From SXZD01 sp034680345 (lineage in GTDB: Bacteria; Pseudomonadota; Gammaproteobacteria; Burkholderiales; Burkholderiaceae_B): a DNA stretch of 64,000 nucleotides. The stretch spans positions 20,840-84,839 of the forward strand of contig JAXISZ010000007.1 in the NCBI GenBank assembly GCA_034680345.1, given 5' to 3'. This document shows positions 26,605-34,893 of this stretch, piece by piece. The notes under the pieces are model-generated. The model searched no databases. It worked only from the letters and a program-made list of their open reading frames with translations, and was not told where the DNA came from. The position numbers and the translations under genes were made by a program. Position 1 is the stretch's first letter, and every line of letters starts with the position of its first letter.

Positions 26605-27933
26605 CTAACGATTCGTGGTCCATTTTAATGGATCAATTGGTTGGCCTTGGTATCGTATCTCAAAATATAAACCATTCTCTAGATTACCACTGCTGTCGCC
26701 AACAGTGGCAATTATTTCACCGGTTTTTACAGTTTCACCCGTTAATTTATTTAAGCGGCTGTTGTTGCCGTAGATACTCATGTATTGGTTGCCGTGATCA
26801 AGAATAATCAATTGCCCAAAGCCGCGCAGCCATTCAGCAAAAACAACGCGTCCTGTGGCAACCGCTTTTACACCGGTACCGTGTAAACTTTTAATAAAGA
26901 TACCTCGCCAGCTTGGGCCGTTCCTATCACCAGATCGGGTTTGTCCAAACCGACCAATAATATCACCATGCACTGGTAATTCTAGTTGTCCTTTTAGGCG
27001 GGCAAATTCGCCATGCGTTGGCGTTTCTGTGGGGGGGGCAATTTCTGTTCGTTTTGGTTTTTTATTTTGGTTTGGTGTTTGTGCTTGGATTCGAGCAGCT
27101 TCAATACGCAGGGCGCGCTCCCTTTCGGCTTTTTTTCTAGCCATTTCAATCGCTTTGGACAGTTCGTCAATTAACTGACTTAGACGTTTTTCATCGCGTT
27201 CAAGTCGGTTGGCTTCTTGTTGTTGACTGATTAAATGTTTATTTAATTGTCCAACCAGATGCTTACGCATAGCCTGTTGTTCAATAAGAACTTCTTTTTT
27301 CTTGAGTTGTGCATTTTCATTGCGTCGTATTTGTTCTTTTCGTTCTTCCTTGGCGCTTAGTAATGTTTCGAGTTCATCTAGTTCGTCTTTGAGATTTTCT
27401 CCGAGCTTGGCTTCAGCTTCCGAGATTTGTTCGTACCAAAATGCTTCTCTAGCAAGCGTTTGCTGGCTAGCGCCGCCTAGCCAGGTGTGCATTGGGTTGT
27501 AGTATGAGCGCCGGTGTTGCGAGCGTAAAACATTGGCAAGCCGTTTTTCATGTTGCTCGATGCGTTGTTCAGTGAGGGTTAAGTCGTGGTTGATGCTATC
27601 AATTTCTTTTTTTAAACGACTGTTATTTAGTTGCAAACGCTCTAGTTGAAGATTGGATTCTGAAATTGACTTTTCAACCGCTTGTAACTCTTTATTAACC
27701 AGCGCACGTTTAGAGTTGGTTTCAACGATATTTTCGCGCACCGCTTTGAGTTGTTGCCGAATGCTTTCCCGTTCACGGGCAACCACGTTTGGGTCGCGGT
27801 GATCCCGATACTTTTGCAAGCTTTGGTGGTTAGTATTTTGTGCCCAAACAGTACTGGTCTGCACAAGTAAAGCTATGGCCAATTGACCAATAAAGATTCG
27901 GTGTTTGTTGGAGGAAAAGAATTGACCAAGCAT
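26605..27933 (-). CDS. envC: EnvC-like murein hydrolase activator
   Basis: 442 residues: signal segment (IFIGQLAIALLVQTSTVWAQ), long coiled coil (about residues 50-285, heptad-rich Glu/Arg/Gln), then a degenerate LytM/M23 domain (about 310-440: WRGIFIKSLHGTGVKAVATG, GNQYMSIYGNNSRL, LYFEIRYQGQPIDP). The zinc-binding HxH and other ligands of active M23 peptidases are absent (GNN in place of HxH), as in E. coli EnvC, which activates AmiA/AmiB amidases at the septum rather than cutting itself. It lies 9 bases upstream of ctpA and 13 bases downstream of gpmA. Confidence 0.9.
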   Translation of the reverse strand: MLGQFFSSNKHRIFIGQLAIALLVQTSTVWAQNTNHQSLQKYRDHRDPNVVARERESIRQQLKAVRENIVETNSKRALVNKELQAVEKSISESNLQLERLQLNNSRLKKEIDSINHDLTLTEQRIEQHEKRLANVLRSQHRRSYYNPMHTWLGGASQQTLAREAFWYEQISEAEAKLGENLKDELDELETLLSAKEERKEQIRRNENAQLKKKEVLIEQQAMRKHLVGQLNKHLISQQQEANRLERDEKRLSQLIDELSKAIEMARKKAERERALRIEAARIQAQTPNQNKKPKRTEIAPPTETPTHGEFARLKGQLELPVHGDIIGRFGQTRSGDRNGPSWRGIFIKSLHGTGVKAVATGRVVFAEWLRGFGQLIILDHGNQYMSIYGNNSRLNKLTGETVKTGEIIATVGDSSGNLENGLYFEIRYQGQPIDPLKWTTNR

Positions 27934-27946
27934 ATTAAACTTTGAT

Positions 27947-28693
27947 TTAAGCGTGCTTTCCTTGATTAGCTACAGCGGCAGAGGCATTGGCAATGGCTGC
28001 AGAGTCACCGAGATAGTAATGACGCAAAGGCTGTAAATTTTCATCAAGTTCATAAACCAATGGCACACCGTTGGGAATATTTAAGTTAACAATTTCTTCT
28101 TCACTCACATTGTCTAGGTATTTAATCAAAGCGCGTAAAGAATTGCCGTGGGCTGAGATCAACACTTTTTTACCTGCTTTAATGGCTGGTGCAATGCTGT
28201 CGCGCCAAACTGGAATCACCCGGGCTACGGTATCTTTTAGGCATTCGGTAAGTGGGATTTCAGCGCGATTGAGTTTTGCGTAGCGGGGGTCCTTGCCTGC
28301 GGAATATTCACTGTCTGGGGAGATGGGGTTTGGCGCAATTGCGTAAGAACGGCGCCAAATTAGCACTTGCTCTTCGCCGTATTTAGCAGCTGTTTCAAGT
28401 TTGTTCAAGCCTTGCAAAGCGCCGTAGTGTCTTTCATTTAGGCGCCATGAATGAAACACTGGAACCCACATTTGGTCCATAGCATCTAGCGTGTTCCAAA
28501 GGGTTCGAATGGCGCGTTTTAACACTGAAGTGTAGGCCAGGTCGAATTGATAACCATTAGCTTTTAGTAGTGCGCCGGCTTGCCTTGCTTGAGATTGGCC
28601 AGTTTCAGTTAAGTCAACGTCAACCCAACCAGTAAAGCGGTTTTCTGAATTCCATTGACTTTCGCCATGGCGCATTAAAACAAGTTTATACAT
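27947..28693 (-). CDS. gpmA: 2,3-bisphosphoglycerate-dependent phosphoglycerate mutase
   Basis: 248 residues from ATG 28693 (MYKLVLMRHGESQWN); an upstream in-frame ATG at 28705 is less likely. Interconverts 3- and 2-phosphoglycerate in glycolysis. RHGESQWN carries the phosphorylated His; NERHYGALQGLNK and ISAHGNSLRALIKYL carry the other active-site residues. The length is standard for the cofactor-dependent enzyme. First gene of gpmA-envC-ctpA-moeB, with a 96-base gap to the divergent rhodanese gene. Confidence 0.96.
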   Translation of the reverse strand: MYKLVLMRHGESQWNSENRFTGWVDVDLTETGQSQARQAGALLKANGYQFDLAYTSVLKRAIRTLWNTLDAMDQMWVPVFHSWRLNERHYGALQGLNKLETAAKYGEEQVLIWRRSYAIAPNPISPDSEYSAGKDPRYAKLNRAEIPLTECLKDTVARVIPVWRDSIAPAIKAGKKVLISAHGNSLRALIKYLDNVSEEEIVNLNIPNGVPLVYELDENLQPLRHYYLGDSAAIANASAAVANQGKHA

Positions 28694-28789
28694 AAGAAAT
28701 TCCACAAAACGTACAAAACTAAGATTGTACGGTAGATAGCCCAGCTATAATGTGTTTTGTTATTTTTTCTGATGCTTAATGTGGTGTTC

Positions 28790-29245
28790 ATGAACCAGCA
28801 ATTTTTGATTGACAATATATTATTGATTACAGTGGCGGTGGTTTCTGGTGGAATGTTGTTTTTTTCATCTTACGGTCGTTTTGGAAGAATTTCAGCCAAT
28901 CAGGCTAGCGTGCTTTTGAATCGTCAAAAGGCGTTGCTGTTGGATTTACGAGACGAAAAAACCATTGAGCTTTTAGGTGGCATGCCAGGTTCTCGAACAA
29001 TTGAGTTCTCCAGTTTAAAAGCTCAAGCCGACACACTGGCTAAAGACAAAACGGTGCCTGTTGTTTTGGTGTGTGAAAATGCTCGTCGCAGTGACGCTGC
29101 GTCTCGCATTTTAAAGGCCGCTGGATACACTCAAATCAGTATTTTAGATGGCGGGTTTAATGCCTGGGTTGAAGCGGGCTTACCTATAAAACGAGAAAAA
29201 ACAATTAAAACCAACGGTTCAAGCGGTTCCAAGGCTACTAATTGA
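28790..29245 (+). CDS. Membrane-anchored rhodanese-like protein (YibN type)
   Basis: 151 residues from ATG 28790 (MNQQFLIDN). One N-terminal membrane helix (ILLITVAVVSGGMLFFSSYG) and a cytoplasmic rhodanese domain: LLDLRDEKTIELLGGMPGSRTI, then the active-site Cys in VLVCENARRSDAA and ILDGGFNAWVEAGLP. E. coli YibN has the same design and the same neighbours (grxC, secB, gpsA), so I read it as YibN-like; recent work links YibN to membrane-protein insertion, but I cannot confirm the role here. Confidence 0.88.
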   Translation: MNQQFLIDNILLITVAVVSGGMLFFSSYGRFGRISANQASVLLNRQKALLLDLRDEKTIELLGGMPGSRTIEFSSLKAQADTLAKDKTVPVVLVCENARRSDAASRILKAAGYTQISILDGGFNAWVEAGLPIKREKTIKTNGSSGSKATN

Positions 29246-29284
29246 ATGTATGGTGTGAATTGTATGAATGCTTCCAAAATTTAA

Positions 29285-29309
29285 CATAACCATTTTGTTA
29301 ATGGTTATG
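29285..29309 (+). terminator. Perfect 10-bp stem-loop between rhodanese gene and grxC
   Basis: CATAACCATT (29285-29294), loop TTGTT, AATGGTTATG (29300-29309). No T-run follows on the plus strand, so it is probably an intercistronic mRNA structure or weak attenuator rather than a strong terminator. Confidence 0.55.
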
Positions 29310-29349
29310 TAGTGTTTAAAGATAATTGAAAGATTGTTTAGAGGTTGGG

Positions 29350-29628
29350 ATGGCAGAATTGATTAAAGCAGAAGTGACAATGTATTCCACAGGGGTATGC
29401 CCATTTTGTATACGAGCTGAGCAATTGTTAACGCAACGGGGTGTTAAGCATATTAATAAAATTCGCATTGATCTTGACCCATTGCAGCGACAAGAAATGA
29501 TGCAAAAAACAGGCCGTAGAACGGTCCCACAAATTTACATAGACAGTCACCATGTGGGTGGTTTTGACGATATGGCAGCGCTTGATAAATCTGGTGGATT
29601 AATGCCTTTGTTGCTTCGCCAAAGTTGA
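29350..29628 (+). CDS. grxC: Glutaredoxin 3
   Basis: 92 residues from ATG 29350, preceded by AGAGG; an in-frame TTG at 29326 gives a longer but unlikely product. Thiol-disulphide reductase using glutathione. Active site CPFC (TMYSTGVCPFCIRAEQLL), the TVP cis-proline loop (RRTVPQIYI) and the GGFDD glutathione contact are intact. Followed after 35 bases by secB, as in E. coli. Confidence 0.95.
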   Translation: MAELIKAEVTMYSTGVCPFCIRAEQLLTQRGVKHINKIRIDLDPLQRQEMMQKTGRRTVPQIYIDSHHVGGFDDMAALDKSGGLMPLLLRQS

Positions 29629-29663
29629 ATTTGATAAAAACTTTAAAAAAGTAGGATTCTTTC

Positions 29664-30191
29664 ATGTCTTCAAATGTTAATGAAACAGTACTCGGTAGCG
29701 CTCAATCTGCTGAACAATCAGTGCAGTCGTTATTTGCTTTGCAGCGTGTTTATTTAAAAGATGTTTCAGTTGAGCTGCCTAATGCGCCAGAAATTTTTTT
29801 GGAGCAACAATCTCCAGCGATTGAAGTGGCTGTTGATGTTGTTGCCCATCGTTTGTCCGAGGAAATTTTTGAATGTGAGGTTTTGGTCACCGTGACAGCC
29901 AAGATGGCAGAAAAAGTAGCCTTTTTGGTTGAGGTTAAGCAAGCTGGAATTTTTCAGATTGCGCATGTTCCTCAAGAACAACTGGATCCTATTTTAGGAA
30001 TTGTTTGTCCAAATATTGTGTATCCTTACTTACGAGTTAATGTTGCAGACTTAATCACTCGCACTGGTTTTGCGCCTATACATTTAAATGATATTAATTT
30101 TGAAAACTTTTATCAGCAACGTCTTGCCGCTTTGCAAGCACAGCAGCAAGCTGCAGCAGTGTCTGAATCAGGTCTTGTTCTGAACGCATAA
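29664..30191 (+). CDS. secB: Protein-export chaperone SecB
   Basis: 175 residues. Tetrameric cytoplasmic chaperone that keeps preproteins unfolded and hands them to SecA. The conserved core runs from FALQRVYLKDVSVELPNAP through VEVKQAGIFQI and CPNIVYPYLRVNVADLITRTGFAPIHLNDINFENFY; a Ala/Gln-rich tail follows. About 15 additional residues precede the core. Encoded between grxC and gpsA. Confidence 0.97.
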   Translation: MSSNVNETVLGSAQSAEQSVQSLFALQRVYLKDVSVELPNAPEIFLEQQSPAIEVAVDVVAHRLSEEIFECEVLVTVTAKMAEKVAFLVEVKQAGIFQIAHVPQEQLDPILGIVCPNIVYPYLRVNVADLITRTGFAPIHLNDINFENFYQQRLAALQAQQQAAAVSESGLVLNA

Positions 30192-30218
30192 AAAGAGCAT
30201 TTTTTTAATGGAGATGGC

Positions 30219-31223
30219 ATGAGGATTGTTGTTTTTGGCGCAGGCGCTTGGGGTACGGCGGTGGCCAACCATATCGCGCAAAACTACTCTGTAACCTTGT
30301 GGGGGCGAGATGTTCAGGTTGTTCAGGCGATTAACAACACCCATACCAACCCGCGCTATTTATCTCAGGCCGTATTGTCAGGCAATCTGCATGCAACCAG
30401 TGATTTAGTGTTCGCATTACAAACGACTCGGCCTGAACAAGATCTCTGGGTTTTTGGGGTGCCGATGTCAGGTTTGCGCGAGATTTTATTGCAAATCAAA
30501 GCTGTTTGGGGGGAACGCCCTTGGCCGGCGCTGTGCTGGTTGTGCAAGGGTTTTGAGCAGGGCACAGGTCTGATGCCCCATCAAGTGGTAGCGAAAGTGC
30601 AGCCTAAGTATGATGGAGGGGCATTAACAGGCCCTTCTTTTGCGGATGAAGTGGTTCAGCATTTGCCTTTTGCTTTGGTGCTAGCTGGTGGAACATCGGA
30701 TTTGCAGCTCAAAATATCAAATGCTATGCATCACCACGCGTGCCGAATTTATTTTACAGATGATCTGATTGGCGCAGAGGTTGGCGGTGCTTTAAAGAAT
30801 GTTATGGCTTTGGCCACTGGTATTAGTGACGGCTTGAATTTAGGTTTGAATGCTAGGGCCGCTTTAATGGTGCGGGGAATGGCCGAAATTAAGCGCTTGG
30901 CTGTCGCTTTGGGAGGGCAGGCGGATACTTTAATGGGTTTGGCCGGCTATGGGGACTTGGTTTTAACTTGCACAGGTGATTTATCGAGAAATCGGCGTGT
31001 TGGTAAAATGCTAGCGGCTGGGTATGATTTGGAAGATATTTTGCAGCAGATTGGTCAGGTGGCTGAGGGTGTTAAGTGTGCAAGTGTGGTGCGTGAATTA
31101 TCTAAAAGTTTGGCAGTGGAAATGCCGGTCACACAGACTGTCTGCGCTGTGTTGTTTGATCATCTTCCGGCGCGCGTTGCGGCAGAGCAATTGGTCGCTA
31201 GATTGCCGCGGTCTGAACTCTAG
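30219..31223 (+). CDS. gpsA: Glycerol-3-phosphate dehydrogenase [NAD(P)+]
   Basis: 334 residues. Reduces dihydroxyacetone phosphate to sn-glycerol 3-phosphate for phospholipid synthesis. NAD-binding FGAGAWGTAVANHIAQ at the N-terminus, LTGPSFADEV, and the substrate Lys region VGGALKNVMALATGISDGL are all present. Last gene of the rhodanese-grxC-secB-gpsA unit. Immediately downstream lies an IS30-family relic instead of the trmL gene that follows in related genomes. Confidence 0.96.
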   Translation: MRIVVFGAGAWGTAVANHIAQNYSVTLWGRDVQVVQAINNTHTNPRYLSQAVLSGNLHATSDLVFALQTTRPEQDLWVFGVPMSGLREILLQIKAVWGERPWPALCWLCKGFEQGTGLMPHQVVAKVQPKYDGGALTGPSFADEVVQHLPFALVLAGGTSDLQLKISNAMHHHACRIYFTDDLIGAEVGGALKNVMALATGISDGLNLGLNARAALMVRGMAEIKRLAVALGGQADTLMGLAGYGDLVLTCTGDLSRNRRVGKMLAAGYDLEDILQQIGQVAEGVKCASVVRELSKSLAVEMPVTQTVCAVLFDHLPARVAAEQLVARLPRSEL

Positions 31224-31279
31224 GTTGTTTTATGGCTTATAAGCAGCTTAGCTAAGACGAGAGACACTAGATTTTTTCT

Positions 31280-31552
31280 CTCATCCAAGCAGCCCACAAT
31301 AAAACTCGGATTGTTAGAATTCTTGGAAGACATAAATCTACAATTGCCCGAGAGATTGGTTGAAATACGGATAAATGATGTTGACCAGATTAAACCTTTG
31401 AGATTTTTAAAAAGTCTTTGCCAATAAACCGTTGGGAAAGAGAGACGGTGATAGGTGCTAATCACAAACCAGCGATAACCTCTTTGGTTGAATACAAATC
31501 TGGGCGCATCTTGAATTTAGCCTATGTTGTCGTGAGATATTTCACTGGCTGA
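31280..31552 (+). pseudogene. Degraded IS30-family transposase relic
   Basis: Reading the plus strand, 31304-31360 encodes TRIVRILGRHKSTIAREIG, which matches the N-terminal helix-turn-helix of IS30 transposases, and is then closed by in-frame stops (TGA 31361). After a frame change, 31425-31550 encodes NRWERETVIGANHKPAITS and LVEYKSGRILNLAYVVV, matching the first catalytic (DWEGDTVIG) block, with the Asp replaced. The region between the blocks is too short, so part of the gene was lost. Function is dead. It differs in sequence from the IS30-type remnant near 59 kb. Confidence 0.75.
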
Positions 31553-31897
31553 TGATGACCCTCCTCCAGAAAAGCATTTCAACACGCCTATACCCAAAGC
31601 GAGACAGGCTGGTCCACCCACTACCATAGGTAGGCCTATCATTAGTGAATCAGTTGATGGATTTTCTTTTGCAAGAATCATAATTCCTGGGATTATCAAT
31701 GGTATTCCTAGCGCGCCCCCAATTAATAGGGAGCCAAGACCCAAATACAAACTTCCTGACAAAGCAAATGAGCAACAATTTGAAATTGAGAAAGATCTGT
31801 GAGTTGATTCCGAATTGTTTCTTGTTGTATTTGTATCTTGGTTGTTTGGATATAAATCAATAGTTACATGGTTTGGTGAGTTCACTGAATTTTGCAT
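31517..31897 (-). CDS. Hypothetical small membrane protein
   Basis: 126 residues, not recognised. N-terminal third is polar and Asn/Ser/Thr-rich; two hydrophobic segments follow (about residues 46-75, LYLGLGSLLIGGALGIPLII..., and 84-105, LMIGLPMVVGGPACLALGIG) joined by a short polar loop, then a Gly/Ser tail (CFSGGGSSSASE). No signal peptide. No clear ribosome binding site is visible before ATG 31897. Its last ~12 codons overlap the IS30 relic, so the natural C-terminus may have been replaced by the insertion. The gene is out of place in an otherwise conserved gpsA-trmL junction, suggesting acquisition. Confidence 0.45.
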   Translation of the reverse strand: MQNSVNSPNHVTIDLYPNNQDTNTTRNNSESTHRSFSISNCCSFALSGSLYLGLGSLLIGGALGIPLIIPGIMILAKENPSTDSLMIGLPMVVGGPACLALGIGVLKCFSGGGSSSASEISHDNIG

Positions 31898-32069
31898 GTT
31901 GAAATCGCTGTCAAGAAATTAAATTTTAATAAAGCAATGCACCTATTTAGACCGAGTACATTGTAAAACTAGAAGCCTAGTATTGACAAGCATAGGGTTG
32001 TGCAACGGCCTTTTAAGTTTTAAATTTCAGCTACTCAACTCAGTATTTTTTGATAAAAATTTAATAATT

Positions 32070-32333
32070 TTAGAAATGTTTTTCAACAGTGGTGTTTTTT
32101 TTATTGATGGATAACTGATTGCTTTGGGGTTGATTGGCAATATTTTTTCGGTGATTACCCCTTGGTTGCCATTTAATCAGGTTTAATAATTTTGAGAGCG
32201 GATTGTCGGGTGCAGTAATTGGTTGCGGTCTTTTTTTGTATTTTTCGGTATATCCGAACTCATTGGTATGTTCAGAATTGGCGATGAATGCTATTGCTTG
32301 AGATGTGAGCGGTAGGCGTTTAGTTGGGAGCAT
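32070..32333 (-). CDS. Hypothetical small basic protein
   Basis: 87 residues, not recognised, rich in Asn, Lys, Pro and Gln with no membrane segment or signal. It begins MLPTKRLPLTSQAIAF at 32333 with no obvious ribosome binding site. It occupies the gap between trmL and the 126-residue membrane protein on the same strand. It may be a real small gene or a chance open frame in AT-rich DNA. The 172 bases between it and the neighbouring gene hold nothing I recognise. Confidence 0.3.
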   Translation of the reverse strand: MLPTKRLPLTSQAIAFIANSEHTNEFGYTEKYKKRPQPITAPDNPLSKLLNLIKWQPRGNHRKNIANQPQSNQLSINKKNTTVEKHF

Positions 32334-32453
32334 AATCTATTATTTAAGATTTAGTTATTCAATATTAAAACTTATCTGAATTTTCGGGGGTGTTTTTCTG
32401 CTATACCATTACGGGTGTTAAATGTGTATTTAGTGGTTAACTGGATGCGGTGG

Positions 32454-32924
32454 TTAGATGCCGCCTTTAAATCCCATTTGCCGCCAAGCTTCGTAGGCCG
32501 TAATTGCAACGGCATTAGCCAAGTTTAGGGAGCGGTTGTCTGGGCGCATCGGTAGTCTAATCCAGCGATCAACGCCAATTTCTTGTCGAATTGCTTCTGG
32601 TAGGCCGCTGGATTCATTACCAAAGACCAACCAGTCGCCAGTTTGGAATTGCACGCTAGATACCCAGTGTTGCCCGCGTGTTGTCATGGCAAATATGCGC
32701 TCTGGTTTTGGTTTTTGTGAGGCAATAAACGCTTGCCAGCTGTCGTGAACTTGCAAGTTGGCAAATTCATGGTAGTCTAAACCTGCTCGGCGCATTTTTG
32801 AATGGTCTAAAGGAAAACCGAGGGGTTTAATTAAATGCAAATGAGCGCCTGTGTTTGCGCATAGCCGAATAATATTACCCGTGTTGGGTGGAATTTCAGG
32901 CGCTACTAAAACTATTTGAATCAT
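32454..32924 (-). CDS. trmL: tRNA (cytidine(34)-2'-O)-methyltransferase
   Basis: 156 residues from ATG 32924, the usual TrmL length. SPOUT enzyme that 2'-O-methylates the wobble base of tRNA-Leu isoacceptors. VLVAPEIPPNTGNIIRLCANTG at the start, then LVFGNESSGLP and RLPMRPDNRSLNLANAVAI forming the SAM-binding trefoil knot. The start lies inside the end of comF (29-base overlap). Confidence 0.95.
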   Translation of the reverse strand: MIQIVLVAPEIPPNTGNIIRLCANTGAHLHLIKPLGFPLDHSKMRRAGLDYHEFANLQVHDSWQAFIASQKPKPERIFAMTTRGQHWVSSVQFQTGDWLVFGNESSGLPEAIRQEIGVDRWIRLPMRPDNRSLNLANAVAITAYEAWRQMGFKGGI

Positions 32925-33663
32925 CGGTGTTTTCAGGGGTTCTAAATACAATCCATTGGCTGACGTATTTAGCGCCAGCGTTCATAACAACTGCGCGAGC
33001 GGCAGACAAAGTGGCTCCGGTGGTGCTTACATCATCAACTAAGCCAATATGATACCCTTTCATGTCATTGAGCGCTTGAAAAGCTGCATTCAAGTTGCGT
33101 TTGCGCTCATCGGCATTGAGTTGGGCTTGGGAAGCGGTGTCAAATGGTTTGGACAAGACATTGTTGCTGACTGGCCGCCCAAGGTTTTTGCCTAGGGTTT
33201 GTGCAATTAATTCTGCTTGGTTATAGCCGCGTTGCCGAAGCCGTTGTGGGCTGCTTGGAATCGGCACAAGCAGATCTGGTAGTGAGTTTGCCTGTGTTAA
33301 TGATGAGTTGGTTTTTTGATAGGTGATTGCCAGAGCAGTCCCGAAGTCGTGTGCCAACCCAATTTGTTGATGGTATTTTAGCGCTTGCACCCAGTGTGAA
33401 AAGGGCTCGGTATAATCTGCTGCAGCCCAGGTGTATTGGGGTTGAGGGTCTTGCCTACAAAAACGACAGCGTGTCCACCCGAATGCTTGTAGGCGTGGCC
33501 CAAGGCGCAGGCCACACTGGATACAACGGTTAACTTTTTTGAAAGCAAATGCAAAGCAGTGTAAACAAAGCGCTCGATTATAGGGGCCAGGTAAAAAAAC
33601 AGATTCACAGCCCACGCAGCGAGTGGGGAGCAAGCGGTGTAATAGTTTTTTGCCCCAGGTCAT
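32896..33663 (-). CDS. comF: ComF family phosphoribosyltransferase-like protein
   Basis: 255 residues. N-terminal zinc-finger-like region with paired cysteines (RCVGCESVF, LCLHCF, RCIQCGLRLG, RCRFCRQ) followed by a PRTase domain with LLVPIPSSPQRLRQRGYNQAELIA and the PRPP motif GLVDDVSTTGATLSAA. ComF proteins are associated with DNA uptake in naturally competent bacteria; the enzymatic role is unresolved. Divergent from the BioC-like gene, as in related genomes. Confidence 0.93.
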   Translation of the reverse strand: MTWGKKLLHRLLPTRCVGCESVFLPGPYNRALCLHCFAFAFKKVNRCIQCGLRLGPRLQAFGWTRCRFCRQDPQPQYTWAAADYTEPFSHWVQALKYHQQIGLAHDFGTALAITYQKTNSSLTQANSLPDLLVPIPSSPQRLRQRGYNQAELIAQTLGKNLGRPVSNNVLSKPFDTASQAQLNADERKRNLNAAFQALNDMKGYHIGLVDDVSTTGATLSAARAVVMNAGAKYVSQWIVFRTPENTDDSNSFSSA

Positions 33664-33862
33664 GGTGTTTTGAAATTTTCTATTTGTTTAAAAATCAAGC
33701 ATATTGATTTTTACGTAAATTACTAAAAGACAGTTGTGTGGTTATTTTTGTTGAAGCGCATTAAAAAAAATGCTTAAAACTTCAAATAATTACCGATTGT
33801 AGTGTGAACCCAATGCAATGTGAAAAATATAACTTCCGTTGTGTATTTTATTTGGATTGTTG

Positions 33863-34801
33863 ATGATGGCATGGTGGCAATTACCGCGTGATAACCGCAG
33901 TGCTTTTTTGCAGCTTGCGCGTCGAAGTCAAAACCATCAAGGTTTATTTATTCACAATACAATCCAGCAGCGTATGTTACAGCGTAGCCAATGCATGCGT
34001 CTGCCTGAGGGTTGGGTAGTGGATGTAAGCTGGGGGGGGCAGGCGCAGGCGAGAGACTTACAACGTCGTTACCAAGATCGGCAAGTGCATGTGATGTCAT
34101 GGTCAAAAAAGCCGGTGATGTCATGGTCTGAGTTACTGAGGCAGACGGTTATAAAGTCGTTTCCTAGCTCAGTGTCTAGTGTTTTTTTTGGGCGGGGGTG
34201 GGTTAGGCCGTTGCAATGGCATGAATTTCAAACGGACAAACTGGGTGCCGACCACTTAAATCACTTGTTACCTGCGGGGCTATCGCAAAAAGTGGCGATG
34301 ATTTGGTCCAATAGTTTGTTGCACCGCTTGGCTGACCCTGTGGCCACAATTAAGTCTTGGCATAATGCGTTGGCATCCAATGGCGTACTTTTTTTTAGCT
34401 GTTTTGGACCAGATACGGCGTATGAATTGCGAGAACTCAGTCAGGCGTTGGGTTTGCCTTTTGCGGATTGGCGAGATATGCATGATTGGGGTGACGCTTT
34501 AGTGCATACAGGGTTCACGGATCCCGTGATGGAAATGGAAAGGTTAACCTTAACTTACCGTGACGTAAAGCAGCTTTTTGAGGATTGGCGTGCGGCAGGA
34601 GGTAATTGTTTGTTGCATCGTAGACAAGGTTGTCTGGGGTCAAGCGCGCTTAAACGGTGTTATGCGCTATTGGAAGCAGCGGATCAAGGGCGTTTGCAAA
34701 TGACTATAGAGGTTATTTATGGACATGCTTGGCGAACAGAGCGTGTTTTTAAGGGTGCTGAAGTGCGAATTCCCGTAGAAAAAATAGGGCGCAAACAATA
34801 G
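33863..34801 (+). CDS. BioC-like methyltransferase-fold protein with degenerate SAM motif
   Basis: About 312 residues. The position divergent from comF and the overall layout (NTIQQRMLQRSQCMRLPEGWVVDV..., then MIWSNSLLHRLADPVATIKSWHNAL, GVLFFSCFGPDTAYELRE, DMHDWGDALVHTGFTDPVMEMERLTLTY) match the BioC-related methyltransferase of Burkholderiales. BioC masks malonyl-ACP by methylation at the start of biotin synthesis. However motif I, normally DLGCGTG, reads DVSWGGQ, so SAM binding is doubtful. An 8-codon duplication (VMSWSKKP / VMSWSELL) follows. It may be inactive or have another role. ATG 33863 or 33866 follow a weak GGA. Confidence 0.6.
   Translation: MMAWWQLPRDNRSAFLQLARRSQNHQGLFIHNTIQQRMLQRSQCMRLPEGWVVDVSWGGQAQARDLQRRYQDRQVHVMSWSKKPVMSWSELLRQTVIKSFPSSVSSVFFGRGWVRPLQWHEFQTDKLGADHLNHLLPAGLSQKVAMIWSNSLLHRLADPVATIKSWHNALASNGVLFFSCFGPDTAYELRELSQALGLPFADWRDMHDWGDALVHTGFTDPVMEMERLTLTYRDVKQLFEDWRAAGGNCLLHRRQGCLGSSALKRCYALLEAADQGRLQMTIEVIYGHAWRTERVFKGAEVRIPVEKIGRKQ
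34091..34128 (+). repeat. 14-bp in-frame direct repeat inside the BioC-like gene
   Basis: GTGATGTCATGGTC occurs at 34091-34104 and again at 34115-34128, a period of 24 bases (8 codons), giving the duplicated peptide VMSWS. Confidence 0.8.
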
Positions 34802-34864
34802 GTAAAATTTCCTTTAATTGGTTGCTCGTTATGAGTTTAGTTTTTATTTATATTTAACCGTTGG

Positions 34865-34893
34865 TTGCGATTGATACGGGTTTGCGCGATAAT
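34865..34893 (+). promoter_or_regulatory. Candidate sigma-70 promoter of the cytochrome oxidase operon
   Basis: TTGCGA (34865-34870), 17-base spacer, GATAAT (34888-34893), in the non-coding stretch before coxB. It would give an untranslated leader of roughly 280 bases. Confidence 0.5.

Noticed and set aside
26605..27933. EnvC-like protein as an inactive pseudo-peptidase of novel type
   Set aside because: Loss of M23 metal ligands is normal for EnvC activators.
31220..31465. An 81-codon minus-strand open frame downstream of gpsA
   Set aside because: It is antisense to the IS30 relic, whose plus-strand translation is recognisable.
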